DNA from: Metridium senile
Taxonomy: Eukaryota > Cnidaria > Anthozoa > Actiniaria > Metridiidae
Direction: 5' to 3'
DNA length: 64,000 nucleotides
NCBI GenBank assembly: GCA_949775045.1
Contig: OX459110.1
Location: forward strand, 8,065,970-8,129,969
Shown here: in pieces, positions 43,480 through 55,295 of the stretch
Layout of the letters: every line of letters starts with the position of its first letter
Numbering within the stretch: position 1 is the stretch's first letter
The notes under the pieces: model-generated
The model's database searches: none
The model's input: the letters and a program-made list of their open reading frames with translations, nothing else
What the model was told of the DNA's origin: nothing
Position numbers and translations under genes: made by a program

Positions 43480-44200
43480 GATAGACAAATTGTTCAAGCC
43501 GAACAAAGCCAAATTATCGAAAGAGAACGATAAAAACGTTTGATTATATATATATAGTCAGACATATCAAAAATCGAAAAGCCAAATCATCAAAAGGACA
43601 ACGTTAAAAAGTTTCCTTCATTATTGTCATACGTCATGGTTTTCGACTCGATCTATACATTCAAAACTGAATCATCAAATCGACAAATTTCAATCGTTTA
43701 TGTAAGTTTCTTTTCCCATTATTGTGAGACGCCATTTTTTTTGGACTCTATATTATTCAAAATCAGAAAATCAGATAAATGGTTATCTTAGCCTCGAAAG
43801 CTAAATCATCGGAAAGAGAACGTCCAAAACGTGTTATAAGGTTGTCTCTATTATTCGTTGATAGTGGGACGTCAGTTTTTTTGACTCTTTACTTTCAGAA
43901 ATAGAAAAAAGCCCGGATAAATTGTTATCTCTGCTTAGCCTTCGAAAGCGTTAAGCAAAATTATCGGAAAGACAACGTTTAAAACGTTTGATAAAACTAT
44001 TATTCGTTGATAGTGGGACGTCAATGTATTTGACTTTATACTTTCAGAAATTGAACAATAGATAACGTGTTATCTCAGCCTTCGAAAGAACATCATCGGC
44101 TAGACAGCACAAGACGTTTCAGTATGATTTTCTTTGTCATTCACTGACAGTGAGATCTAAACATGACTTTTAAACTGAAACACAAACTGATAATAAACCA
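43480..44200. repeat. Degenerate long-unit tandem repeat
   Basis: Five to six diverged units of roughly 100-140 bp. Each has a form of AAATYATCGRAAAGANAACG, then AAAACGTTT, then TTATTCGTTGATAGTGGGACGTCA, then TTTGACTC and TTTCAGAAAT. Best-preserved units lie at about 43785-43925, 43925-44060 and 44065-44180. No coding frame runs through them. Confidence 0.65.
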
Positions 44201-44394
44201 TTATTTTCTCTTCAAAAGAAAATAATCAGAAGGAAATAATATGACAATGATCGTCTTTGATTTATTGAAAGCAGTGCCGGATGGTTCTTGACATGGCATT
44301 TTTTGGCGCACGATTCTCTTCTAGAAATCGCCTCAATAAATTTTCTAATAATTTTCTAATTTTTTAATAGAGTTTCGACGTCTTATCTATAGTT

Positions 44395-44600
44395 AAAAGT
44401 CCGGGGGGCCTCCCTTTGTCCACGTGGTAGGGATGATCGGAGGTTTGGTTTTGAAATTGATTCAACCCCTAAAAATTAGGACTGTGCGACGGTTATTGAC
44501 AGCTAGCTTATTGACAGCTTACTTTTAGGAACAAAGCAGAGTGAAAATGACCCTTAATGTGGTTATGGGGGATTACGGGGGTTAAACGCCACACAAACTG
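44395..44600. repeat. Dispersed repeat, copy 1
   Basis: Shares CTTTGTCCACGTGGTAGGGATGATCGGAG, CCCCTAAAA, GACTGTGCGA, TTTTTAGTAACAAAGC and GTGAAAATGACCCTTAA words, in order, with 49845-50190. The copies differ by several indels. Confidence 0.55.
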
Positions 44601-44739
44601 TATGAAAAGGATATGATTTCGTTCAGTGCTGATTTATTGATGAAATATTACGGCTTTTGCTAGACTGCACTTTGAAATAAACGTTGTGTAAGGCTCCATT
44701 TTATTTCTCGCATTTTAATCTTACGTTGATGCCGTTAAA

Positions 44740-44800
44740 TGTCCCAGTGGCTCAGTGGTCAGAGCGTGCGACTAGATAACAGACAGCCGGACAATGTATT
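44740..44800 (+). other. tRNA-like A box, SINE head remnant
   Basis: TGGCTCAGTGGTCAGAGC (44748-44765) matches the tRNA A-box region, followed by GTGCGACTAGATAAC. No B box or acceptor-stem pairing follows at tRNA distance, so this is probably a truncated SINE and not a tRNA gene. Confidence 0.4.
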
Positions 44801-45169
44801 AGTATAGGCCAAATGTGGGGTTAAAATATATCGCTTATTTGCAAAGGGCAAATGATATTTTTCTCATGTATCTGTATTCCACTTATACACCAAACGCATT
44901 TCAATTCATTATTCAACACATAAGAAACTGTACTGGCATTGACATTCTTTATGGCATTAAATGGCACATATTTAACTTACAAAAGCAAATATCGCAACTC
45001 AGATATAAATCAAAGGCCACCTATGGCCAACTCGTGGATCATAATTAGAACATTTTGAAAGCGCTTACAGTTTAGACCGCTCCATTACGATTATGTAATT
45101 ATTTTCTCGGATTAGCTTGAGATGATTTGAAGCGAAAAATAAGTATTCAATGTTGTTGTTTTATTTGTA

Positions 45170-45235
45170 TTTTTTTGGTTGTCGTCCGTTTCCCTTACGG
45201 TCCGTCGTTCCCTCAGTCCGTGATCCGCTGACAAG
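45170..45235. repeat. GGTCCGTCG-type minisatellite fragment
   Basis: TTTTTTTGGTTGTCGTCCGT, CCCTTACGGTCCGTCGTTCC and CAGTCCGTGATCCGC resemble the outermost palindrome block near 20115-20215 in the same order, as a short third copy. Confidence 0.5.
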
Positions 45236-46230
45236 TCTGATATTTACCTGGTTCGATCTTCGGTTCGTGCAGAGATACATGCGAGTTCAAAGAGTGTCTA
45301 AGAAACAGTGTTATTAAGTTGTTCTTGCAAAATAAACGCCAGAAAAAGCAAAATAGATAGTCATTGAAGCAATTGGTGTTTTATTTGAGGCGATTTGGGC
45401 TGTTGGGTGTAGTTTTTAGAGAGGCCGTTTTAGCTGTTTATTTGTTGTTGTCGAGGTCAACCTGGAGGTTTAAAACCGATCACGTTATCTCACATATTGT
45501 AAAGAAAGAAATATTACTTTCATCTACATATACATAGATCGTTAAGTTGAACTGCTAGATAATAGGGTGAAGCGATTTAAGTTTTGCGAATAAGTTTGTT
45601 GTTCTGTGCAAGAAGCTAAGAGCTCGAGAATCGCCTGTTTCAATCGCCGTTCGAATTTGTACGAATTAATAGTAGTCAATAAAATTAAACTATTGACAGA
45701 TAAACTGGTTACTTTAATCAAAAATATAAAAGAAATAGTTACAATAAGCAATATATTTACCCAACAACATCACTAAACTATTATACTGTTGTTGTCTTCA
45801 CTTCTAGTGTGTATCGTACTCTCTAAGAATGCTTACCGGAAATACTGTTAAATATCCAGTAATAACAGCTTCGTCCTTTGTAACTGGTTGTGAATCCATT
45901 CCATAGCATTATCAAAGGATGGATAAAAAGTAGCTTCTGTTTATAGCAGGGAAGATATCTCGATAAATTTGATCATAATAAGTTGGCTCGCTTAGTTCGC
46001 TCGTAAATTGCATGATCTTTAGTAAAATTCACAGTGACCATTTCCGAAAACATTCGACATAAACTTATGTGTAATTCTACTGCGAATCGTGTGGCGTGAG
46101 CACATAAAATATGAGAGTATTCGCGATTACTTCGACCGAAAAATCATTCCTTCAGACGAATCAAATATCCATGTGCTCGAAGTACGCTGACCGAGATCTT
46201 GGGGCTCAAAAGTTTACACTGACGGTCTAG
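45236..46230. other. Gene-free stretch
   Basis: No gene or RNA recognised. Confidence 0.4.
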
Positions 46231-46264
46231 TGAGTGAGCGAGTGAGCGAGTGAGTGAGTGAGTG
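46231..46264. repeat. (GAGT/GAGC)n simple repeat
   Basis: About eight GTGA/GCGA units. Confidence 0.9.
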
Positions 46265-48970
46265 ACACTTCCGGTTCAAAAGCCCCATCCCAATAACTCG
46301 AGGATCTTCGATCCACGAGTTAAAAAGAGCAAACTTTTAAACGTCGTAAAAAGTATTTTTTGACATCATCTCTCTAAAGGTAACAGAAAAATGTTTTTTT
46401 TAAATAAGTATGACTCAAACATCGAAGCTCACTTGTATTTTCTTCACCCATCATGGAATGTGTATTTGAAAAGTAAGAAACATTTGACTTGATCAAAAGA
46501 ACAGTTATAAATATTACGTCACTTTTTGCTGTCATTACTAGTGAACTATCAAGGAAATGTATGACAGAGATAGGAATTCAAACTCACTACATGTCATTTT
46601 TGTTGACTTTCTTTCTTTGTTTCAGCCAAACGTTGGTGATCACAATAAAGTTTAATCATAATAGTATATGTAGATAAAAGCAACTTGAAATAGGAAATAA
46701 CCCCGCGATAAATTACAGTTTAATCACGAACTACTGTTTTTTAAAGCATGCGCAGGTGAGCATCTTCCTATGAAACCTCGCGCAATATAAGTATACGTAA
46801 TAAATGATTATTTATATTATTATTTTATTAATTACATATATGGATTGTTATATTATATATGGAAGAGCGTGCGAGCAACAACTTAGTTTTAGTAGACAGA
46901 GGAAGACTGCAAAACAGTCTCTACTTTTACCGGAGAGTTCCGAGGAAACGAGTGAAATGTTGGCAGAGATCGAGAGATTTGGGATGTATATACCTTTTTC
47001 AAAAAACGTTGTCTGAAATCTGTGACCAAAATGAATTCTGGAGTACGGCAGTTTTTTCTCATTAAAAATTCGTTTGCGTGCAGTTTCTGTCTTCGGATAT
47101 GGCGATGGTAAATATAAATCTGAAGGTGCTAAGCGCAAAAAAAAACAAAAAAAAACCCAGCCAATTCATTTCGGTCTCAGATTGCAGATTCAGATCTCCT
47201 TCTGACAACTTTTTTTGAAATAGGTGTTGTATGTATATTTATTATAGCTCTATACTATTGTATATTATATTATATGTTTGAATATTGTCATGTAAACTCT
47301 GTTTGAAATGTTTAATGAAAAATTAAAAAAAGAAAAAAAAAAGAAAAAAAAAGGAAAAAAAAAAAAAGAATGGGGAGTGATGAGCAAGCGGGGAGTGAGG
47401 CGAAAATTTCCCTATATCAGTGGCAATTAAATATTCAAAAACCTACTCCTGGAGTTAACGTTTTCGTGTAGGCAGAGACTTGCAATTTGACTAGCTAAGG
47501 CGAAATTACTTAGGGTGAAATATGTTCTAAATATAGATGATCTGTCAAAAGGATAACTCTTAAAGTATAAAACAAACGCTCCAGGTATTAACAGGCACCT
47601 GGTTAAAAGGGTAGTCATATGAAGAACTTTTGATAAGTACTTTGTACTAGACTTTTGGAGTAGCACTTCAAATAATCGTCGTGTGTGACCGTAATATTGA
47701 ATCACTTAATGAAAATGATGCCAAAAATAAACGTTTTATCGATACCATCCAGTTAATATTCCATGTCAATTCAAAATTTCGTCATTTTTCTCACTGACTT
47801 TTGTTCCACTAAAAGGTAATCCATCATTTTTTTATAAAACACAAATACAAGCAAATATCGTCGATGTTTTTTTTGGCTTAAACGAAAATTAACCTTTTAA
47901 CTTCTGGCTTTAGTGACGGTCTTCTGGAACCTGACAAGCAAAAAAAGCTACCTTAAAGTAAAATACTAATGTGTTCTCTATATGGCACTTTATATCGTCC
48001 AGTTCACCTGCTTTACGAGGATTGCCCAACAGGTTGTAATTATAGGAGTAGCTGCTAGAAGGGAGGCGTATTATAGAAATACAGTATGCAATCTTGAAAA
48101 CAATTCATTACCATATATGATATTGTAGGTGAGAAGTAACAAAATTATTAGCCGGGAACAATAGGCGTATCTTTGATACGGGGAGGGGAGGGGAGGAGGC
48201 TAGCTCAGGGGTAAAATTGTCTGGTGTATACATGCTCGCGTATCTCGAACAGTCGTATCAGAAATTACATGTGGTTAGTTTTAAGGTATTTAGAAAAATG
48301 TTTCAATTTAGACATTTTTACCTCATTAGAGTATCTCAAAAGGAAAAAAAAAACATTGTTTTTCGTATATCTAAACGCCTTTTTCGTGTTGACTTTATTT
48401 GGTTTCTCTCAGGGAGTAAAAAACCCCCGTGTCGCACCCTTTTATATGATATGATAGGAACTGGATAAAACAGTTAAAAATCCCAAGTTAATCATACAGT
48501 TTAAGAACAGACTTAAACAATTATTATTAGATGAACTTTATGACGAATAGCACTTTATATTTTCATCAAATATCATATTATATTTATTAATCTATACTTA
48601 ATTCTTTATATTGTTAATATCTATTTATATTTAATTTATTATTCTTATTTGTAATTAGATTAAATTGAAAAGCCCAATGGGAAATCTTTATAAAGTATGT
48701 GTGTAAAGTATGTATATGTATAATGAAATGATTCTTTTAGGGATGTTTTTTGAAAATTTCGTTGAGCATTCATGACACTTTTACCCATAAACAACACCCA
48801 CCCAAATTCCTCGTCAGGCTAGTTCTAGCTAATTTTGGTAACTTTAAATAATACTGACTATCTGTAGAAGAATGTCCTAGTTCTTAAAAATGATAATGTT
48901 AATAATAAACTCCATCATGTCTTAAATGGATGCACACCGATCATTCCTTTCCATTACATCTTTCATGAAT
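46265..48970. other. Gene-free stretch with A-rich tract
   Basis: Contains an A-rich tract (47325-47370) and a G-rich patch (48179-48200). Short open frames on both strands at 46804-47138 overlap each other and have no domain. Nothing further recognised. Confidence 0.4.
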
Positions 48971-49290
48971 GACTATTGCCTTGGACAAGCATTTTTTGGT
49001 GTATCTTTGCCTAACATTAATAGTCGTCTTTAAACGAACATTGCCTTGGACAACATATTTGGAAATTGCGTATATCTTTGCCTAATTACGTTAATTTCGT
49101 TTTTAAACGAACGTAACACTGCCTTGGACAACATATTTGGAAATTGCGTATCTTTGCCTAACATTAATTGTCGTCTTTAAACGCACATTGCCTTGGACAA
49201 CATATTTGGAAATTGCGTATCTTTGCCTAATTACGTTAATTTCGTTTTTAAACGAACATTGCCTTGCACAATATTTTTGAATATGGTGTG
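48971..49290. repeat. Alternating two-type tandem repeat
   Basis: Five copies of ATTGCCTTGGACAACATATT...GCGTATCTTTGCCTAA. They alternate between CATTAATTGTCGTCTTTAAACG (about 70 bp) and TTACGTTAATTTCGTTTTTAAACG (about 75 bp), giving a dimer of about 147 bp. Confidence 0.9.
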
Positions 49291-49844
49291 CAGTTTTTCA
49301 TTCATTTTACTTTTTGAATGACTGTTACCTTTTTAAAAGGGTGTACTGCCCAATAATTCATTTCTGTCTTTTTATAAATAACTATCGGCCTGGACAACCA
49401 TTTTGAACTTGTTGTAATCACACAGGAAACACATCCAAAGGCAAAAATAAATAAGCCACAAACAAAGTAATTTGATCAATTAACAGAATGACATTAAGCG
49501 ATTTTACAATAATCAAAACACAGGAAACGATTTGTAAGGCAAAAACAAACATATTTAGGGCTATATGCATTGATCGCAAGACATAAACATCAATATTATT
49601 ACGTTCTTTGTATTACTGACATTTGGCTTTGTGTTATTGTTATTTTTTGTTTAAATTTGATTTAAAAATAAGCAAATAGAATAAATGAAAACTTGAAATG
49701 TGCACTTTGAAAATATATTGAGAAAAGGCTTTATGTACGAAACTGAAACCGACAACACACTAGGCGAGTTTCTACGCTTGGTTGAGCGAATTGTTAATTA
49801 CGTCGCCAATCTCCAATCGCCAATCACCAGCAAATTTGATCGCC
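49291..49844. other. Gene-free stretch
   Basis: No gene recognised. Confidence 0.4.
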
Positions 49845-50190
49845 AGTATTCCAGGGGGGACTTCCTTTGTCCAAATAATACTAGTAGGGGTGATTGGAGG
49901 TCGATTTTGCAAATGACCCCTAAAATGTAAGCATAAATAAAGAGCAATCTCAAAGCGTTGTTGATTTTAACCCCTAAAAGGTACGTCGACTGTGCGATGT
50001 TCATGCTGCTACGCTTATTTTTAGTAACAAAGCCAAGCTAAAGTGAAAATGACCCTTAAAAGTACCGAATCATGCTACGTACTTGACTTTTGAGCAAGGA
50101 ACCTACAGGACCCTAATGTACGCACAGGGAACATTTTCAGCCCTATATTGAAAAAGAGCGCCGGTCACCCTTACCACGTGGACAAGCGGC
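49845..50190. repeat. Dispersed repeat, copy 2
   Basis: Partner of 44395-44600. The end near 50165-50190 (CCTTACCACGTGGACAAG) is an inverted form of the start, so the family may have terminal inverted repeats. Confidence 0.5.
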
Positions 50191-50600
50191 GTACACCCCA
50201 TGGTAGTTTCAGAATTCTTGTTTTTTACTATTATTTCATTAATATTGTTCTATTATTTTATTCTAACGTAAACTTTCTGTTGCTACACTAAGTTTTGCGC
50301 ATGCTATTTGACGACCAATCATTTGCTTGTTTGCTTGACATGCTATCTATAACATGCTATGACATCTTGATGTTTTAGTCAAAGCACCGATGTCTTTAAG
50401 TGAGTCTAATACCGCTCGTTACTGACACTTTATACTTCCATACCCGATTGTTGGTACTCGGTGTTGATCGACCAAAAAAACCCCGAAGGCTAGATAGATT
50501 CAGGATAAGGTAAGACAATTTTCTTTATAACATATCATTTCCTGTGGCAAGTTGTACAAAGCCTGGATAAAGTTATCCACTGGATAAGAGTTATCCAGCA

Positions 50601-50886
50601 TACATATAGGTTTCAAAAATCGTTGTCGCAATCAAAACTACAGTCCACACTCTGAAGCATGCAAAGGATGTCTCTATTTCTTCTCTTGTTATTGATTTAT
50701 TCATAGTATATATTTTTGGTTGTACGTGTTTGTGTTATATGACCATAACAAGTTATTGTAGTGCAGATGATGAAACAAATATTTCTTTATAAAAAACAGG
50801 CAGGAAATTACAATTTTTGCAAGCTTCAGAGTGTGGACTGTAGCTTTGATAGCGACAACGATTTTTGAAACATATAGGTGTATATA
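50601..50886. mobile_element. MITE, AAAATCGTTGTCGCA-ended family, complete copy
   Basis: Both terminal repeats are present, about 55 bp each: TTTCAAAAATCGTTGTCGCA with ACAGTCCACACTCTGAAGC, inverted as GCTTCAGAGTGTGGACTGT with GCGACAACGATTTTTGAAA. The inner part shares TTCTCTTGTTATTGATTTAT and GTGTTATATGACCATAACA with 29541-29738 and 62027-62389. Confidence 0.85.
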
Positions 50887-52400
50887 ATTTGTAGAGGTTT
50901 TATCCGTTTGTTTTTATCCGTTGGCCTGAACTGTACTGAAAAAAAAATCATCTCCCTAGCCACTGCAACCTCACAACATTAAATATTCTAGCAAACAACA
51001 CTAGTTTAGAATTCAGATGTCACTAAAATAAGCTGCAATATAGAATAAATGCAAGATTAGGATTAGGTAATAAAAATATTTCATGCTTAAAGGTTTATAA
51101 CATAAATTTCGAATTCCCTGAAAAAAAAAAAAAAAGTCGAGATATTGGGAGTCATTACCGAATCTCCTTTAATAGCCAGCGGCTATAGTTTAAATATTTA
51201 ATTCTCACACTCACTACCCCTATATACATTAAATAGTTTATTACATAACCTGCACAATATAACAAAAAAACAAGATATTTAATTTTTATCTGGCCATCAC
51301 CAATAGGGTGCAAAATCAAGATGTTTTTTTGTATATCGAATGATGAATTTTGCTTGTAAGGCAGTCGAGATTATTGACAACAAATTGGGTCAAATAGATA
51401 AAGAAAACGCAATGCCGAAAACGCAATAAGATTAACGCAAGCAATCGTAAGTTAACGTAACAAACGAACGAACAAACGTTTTAGTAAGAATGAAAATGTG
51501 AAAAGAAGATAAAACAATAAGCCTGTATTCCAGGCCCGTCAGTCAAATATATCTTATATCCACCAGTCAAATATATCTTATGGTCCGTCCCTTATAACAA
51601 AACAAGTGTTTTTTGATATTCCAAGAAATGAGCGTTTCCACAATATCAGCGTTGGGAAACTGCAGACGCGCAGTACGCACATTTCACGTGACAGGGTCTA
51701 TGCTAACTCATGGGCAGTTAAAATAGTAATATTAATAAATTTATTAGAGCTCCACATAAGGGTTTTTCAGGTCTAACTTACAAAAAAAAATATATAATAT
51801 AAAATGTTAAATATTTAAATATAATCTAAACTAACTGTTTAAAAATACATGCATATTGTGTAAATAGTTTTTCGAAACTACTGTTTAAAAATTTGAAGAC
51901 TGACGGCAATTAGTTAAGTCACTAGGTAAAGAATTTCCAAATATATGGCAACTCCTCAATAATCGAACGATCGCTGTCCAGCAGCAGATCAATAAGCTGG
52001 AACTTCTAATTTGGGATTTTTTATAGTGTTTTTGTCATGAATAGCTGACCTTGCTGAGTTTTTAATACTATACTTGTTTACATAGTAATATGGACAAGCT
52101 TTAAGTACATCGGCAGGTGTTCAAACGAATACCACGTCGAATAAGGCACCTAGTGTAGATATATGTTTATGAGACAATTAAATACGTAAACGCCTATACC
52201 TGATTCCTAAATGTGATTTCAAAACACAACATTTAAAAAGCCATTTCAAAATCATAAAACGATCAAAGTCAATAATTCAATTAAAGGATATTTGATTTCA
52301 TCAATGTGACGTGATTGTGACGTGTATATGACGTCTATCTGTCTATTTTTGCCATAGCAATTAATTGCATATTTACACTTTCATTGTCGACCAAGAAAAA
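50887..52400. other. Gene-free AT-rich stretch
   Basis: No gene recognised. A repeated CAGTCAAATATATCTTATR word lies at about 51540-51580, followed by TGGTCCGTCCCTTA (51581-51594), the terminus of the family seen at 61497-61628. Confidence 0.4.
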
Positions 52401-53254
52401 TGTGTCTCCAATAAAATTAAAGTCATGCCAACACGTACAACTATTATCGTGTTATTTCGGCAAAGACTGTTTAGTCTTGATCAATGTGTTTAGAACTATT
52501 GCATCAAATAGGCCAGTTTCATGTTATCTACATGTAGCACCGCTGTATTTTTTGATAAAAGGCGCATTTGGGATAGCCTCATTTCAAAGTATAATTCAAA
52601 TATGTTTTCTATCTCTCTTATTTATTCTCTTGTTAAGCAATAACATGCTTTCGTGCTTTGCTTGGAATTTGTGAATATTTTGACATCAAATCGAGGCTAT
52701 AAGACTGTGCAAATAGGCCTTTTGTCGAATAGTACTGCTGTGATAGCCTGCGTCACATCCGGACTTAAAAAGTCCGGATGTGACGCAGGCTATGCTGTGA
52801 TAGATAACGTGAAATCATTGTTTCAACGTGAACACGATGCTAGCCAGTCAAATGTGTCTCCAATAAAATTAAAGTCATGCCAACACGTACAACTATAATC
52901 GTGTTATTTCGGCAAAGACTGTTTAGTCTTGATCAATGTGTTTAGAACTATAGGCCGATTCGAAATATTGAATCAAATAGGCCAGTTTGATGTTATCTAC
53001 ATGTAGCACCGCTGTATTTTTTGATAAAAGGCGCATTTGCACAGGGATAGCCTCATTTCAAAGTATAATTCAAATATGTTTTCTATCTCTCTTATTTATT
53101 CTCTTGTTAAGCAATAACATGCTTTCGTGCTTTTCTTGGAATTTGTGAATATTTTGACATCAAATCGAGGCTAAGACTGTGCAAATAGGCCTTTTGTCGA
53201 ATAGTACTGCTGTGATCATTGTGTTTCAACGTGAACACGATGCTAGCCAGTCAA
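52401..53254. repeat. 452-bp tandem duplication
   Basis: Copy 1 (52401-52852) and copy 2 (52853-53254) start TGTGTCTCCAATAAAATTAA and end AACACGATGCTAGCCAGTCAA. They differ by small indels and by a hairpin insertion in copy 1. Each copy contains a member of the AGGCGCATTT-ended MITE family. Confidence 0.9.
52737..52803. mobile_element. Perfect 51-nt hairpin insertion
   Basis: 24-bp perfect arms with an AAA loop (52743-52793; arm ATAGCCTGCGTCACATCCGG plus ACTT). GCTGTGATAG occurs on both sides (52737-52746, 52794-52803). The tandem copy lacks the hairpin at the matching site near 53210-53220. Termini GCCTG/CAGGC are as in the insertions at 16504 and 62215. Confidence 0.85.
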
Positions 53255-54184
53255 GAACAATAGTTATTTAAATTGGATGTAATATTTCGATTCGCTATAT
53301 AGATTTTCTATAAGTTGCCATCATCTCTATACAATTTTTGGCTTTGGTGAAAATATAAAGAACGCGAACAAGACAATGATATCTATAAATTAGAGAGGTA
53401 GACTTGTGGCAAAAACAACGGATTAGCTAACAAAAAATTATAGAACATATTCCAATAAAAGATGCTATTATAAGGTCATTTTATATATTTACTTTTGGTG
53501 GGAGTTGCCAGGGTATACCGTAGGCGTTTGATGGTTTTACAAGTTGACAAACAAATCTAATGCATTTAATTAGCTAAAGATGTTATAAAAAAAAAAACAC
53601 TTTAAAAAAATTTCATTCGAGAGAGCTATTTATGTGAACTATTAGTTTTAGCTGAAATATATGTTTTTGAAATTCATGAATTGATATATATTTTAATAAG
53701 CTTAACTCCTAGAACACCAAAGGAACACAAAGTTTAAAGTAAGTCATTGTATTCATTTTATGACAAAGAACATATTTTTTTTGACAGTCCGTGAACACTT
53801 GACTTTTTTCATGTTTTTTTTTCTGAAGCTTCTACTGCTTGAAAAACACTAAAAATGAAGCTCAAATACAAAAGTGTTCATGCTAAATTTTATTAATATT
53901 ATCTTTCCTCAAGTGATATGGGTTAAAAAAAAAAAGTTCAAAGTTTTCACAGTTACGTTTGCCTATGTAACGTTTTTTCACGATAAGTTTTGCTCAGCTG
54001 GTTAGTACGTACTGAGCTTTTGCAGAGAGAAATTCCAAAATAGATCCCCCGATTCTTGTTTCGGCTTCTTTCCATTGTGTGTAGCTCTCAATTCACTGAC
54101 CATAAATCGAAACATCGTTGGGGAGAGGGGAAAATAGCGCATCGTCAGCTTCCTGGGAGACTGGCTTACTTCTAGCTTAAAGAA
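53255..54184. other. Gene-free AT-rich stretch
   Basis: No gene recognised. CGTGAACACTTGACTTTTTT near 53793 is an inverted match to about 39714-39738. Confidence 0.4.
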
Positions 54185-54326
54185 CTGGGGCCGGTTGTAC
54201 GTAGCCTGGATAGCGCTAGCCACCGGATAAATCCCTATCCAGCGGATACAATCTATAAAAAACCTATGAAGTGGATAACTTTTATCCGCGGATAGCACTA
54301 TCCAGGCTACGTACAACTGGCCCCTG
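54185..54326. mobile_element. MITE with CTGGGGCC termini
   Basis: About 40-bp inverted repeats: GGGGCCGGTTGTACGTAGCC and TGGATAGCGCTA on the left, the inverse with single differences on the right. The middle has GGATAAATCCCTATCC/GTGGATAAC words; a fragment of the same kind is at 50556-50600. No clear target duplication. Confidence 0.8.
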
Positions 54327-54570
54327 ACCGACACCATATATTAATGCGTTTTAGTTATTTTTATAGTTCAGTTGGGTTTTGCCTAATAGTTTTTTAACGT
54401 ATATATTTATTGCTCATAATTAGTTCTGATTGGTCGGGGAATTCACATAAATTGTCGAAAATTACCTACAATGTTTTGCGCGCTATTAGAAATAAGAAAT
54501 CAACGGGTTTTTTTTTTTCAAAAAAGCCTGGTGATTTTTTCCTTTTTGAAATAATCACTTTTATATTTTC

Positions 54571-54672
54571 CTTTTACTCCGACGAAGTGCTAAAGCTCGA
54601 AACGTCTGTAAAGTTAAGTCAACAACATTTTTTACGGTGTTACAAATTTCATTATATTACCTATCGTTTATA
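54571..54672 (+). repeat. CTCGAAACGTC repeat, hammerhead-like core
   Basis: TCCGACGAAGTGCTAAAGCT followed by CGAAACGTCTG, then GTAAAGTTAAGTCAACA and TTACGGTGTTACAAATTTCA. Same family as 25704-25804. It can be laid out as CYGACGA, a short stem, then GAAAC-GUC, the order of a small hammerhead ribozyme, but with C in place of the invariant U. Confidence 0.5.
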
Positions 54673-55121
54673 TTTATACTATAAATTCAAACAATTATCT
54701 ATGCATCTCAGGAGAAGTGAATATCGGTGAATAATATCCTTGACTCTGCATGTCTCGGTTATTATATATATCTTTTTACGAGTGAAACGCTGTATTTTGA
54801 CGAGTCTCCGGGCGAGTCAAAATGCAAGTTAAATGCGAGTAAAATATCCAGCCATATTACACATCAAACTGTTTTATAAGTTATTTATTATCTAATCAAA
54901 AGGTTTTTGTTATTCTATAATTTTGTTATTCTATAATGCAAAATATTGTTTTACTTCAGGGCTAGAAAGACAAGTAAAAATATCGCTGGATATTTTTACT
55001 CGATCCAGTCCTACTCCTGCGATATTTTTACTCGTCTATAACTAGTTGGATAATATTCACAGATATTCACCTTGCCTTCAATAATCCTTATCACTGTCAT
55101 TAACTTCCTCATCACTAACAC
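54673..55121. other. Intergenic stretch upstream of the second GPCR gene
   Basis: No coding content. Inverted words TAAAAATATCGCTGGATATTTTTACTCG around 54975 form a small hairpin. Confidence 0.4.
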
Positions 55122-55233
<112 letters not shown>

Positions 55234-55261
55234 AACAACATTATCAACTTCACCATAACAA

Positions 55262-55277
55262 TTTTTATGTTTCACAG
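55262..55277 (+). other. Probable leader-intron acceptor
   Basis: TTTTTATGTTTCACAG, a pyrimidine-rich tract ending in CAG, 18 nt before the GPCR ATG. It suggests an untranslated first exon further upstream. The matching donor was not identified. Confidence 0.4.
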
Positions 55278-55295
55278 GTGCAAACTACCAGAGAG

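Noticed and set aside
44740..44800. tRNA gene
   Set aside because: Only the A-box half is tRNA-like. No B box at the right distance and no acceptor-stem pairing.
48971..49290. CRISPR-like array
   Set aside because: The units are contiguous, long and diverged, with no short invariant repeat separated by unique spacers, and the DNA is eukaryotic.
54002..54337. 111-residue minus-strand open frame
   Set aside because: Nearly half of it lies in the terminal repeats of the MITE at 54185-54326, and the rest shows no domain.
55278..55295. Upstream GTG as the start of the second GPCR
   Set aside because: It directly follows a splice-acceptor-like CAG, and an ATG lies 18 nt downstream. Animal genes very rarely start with GTG.
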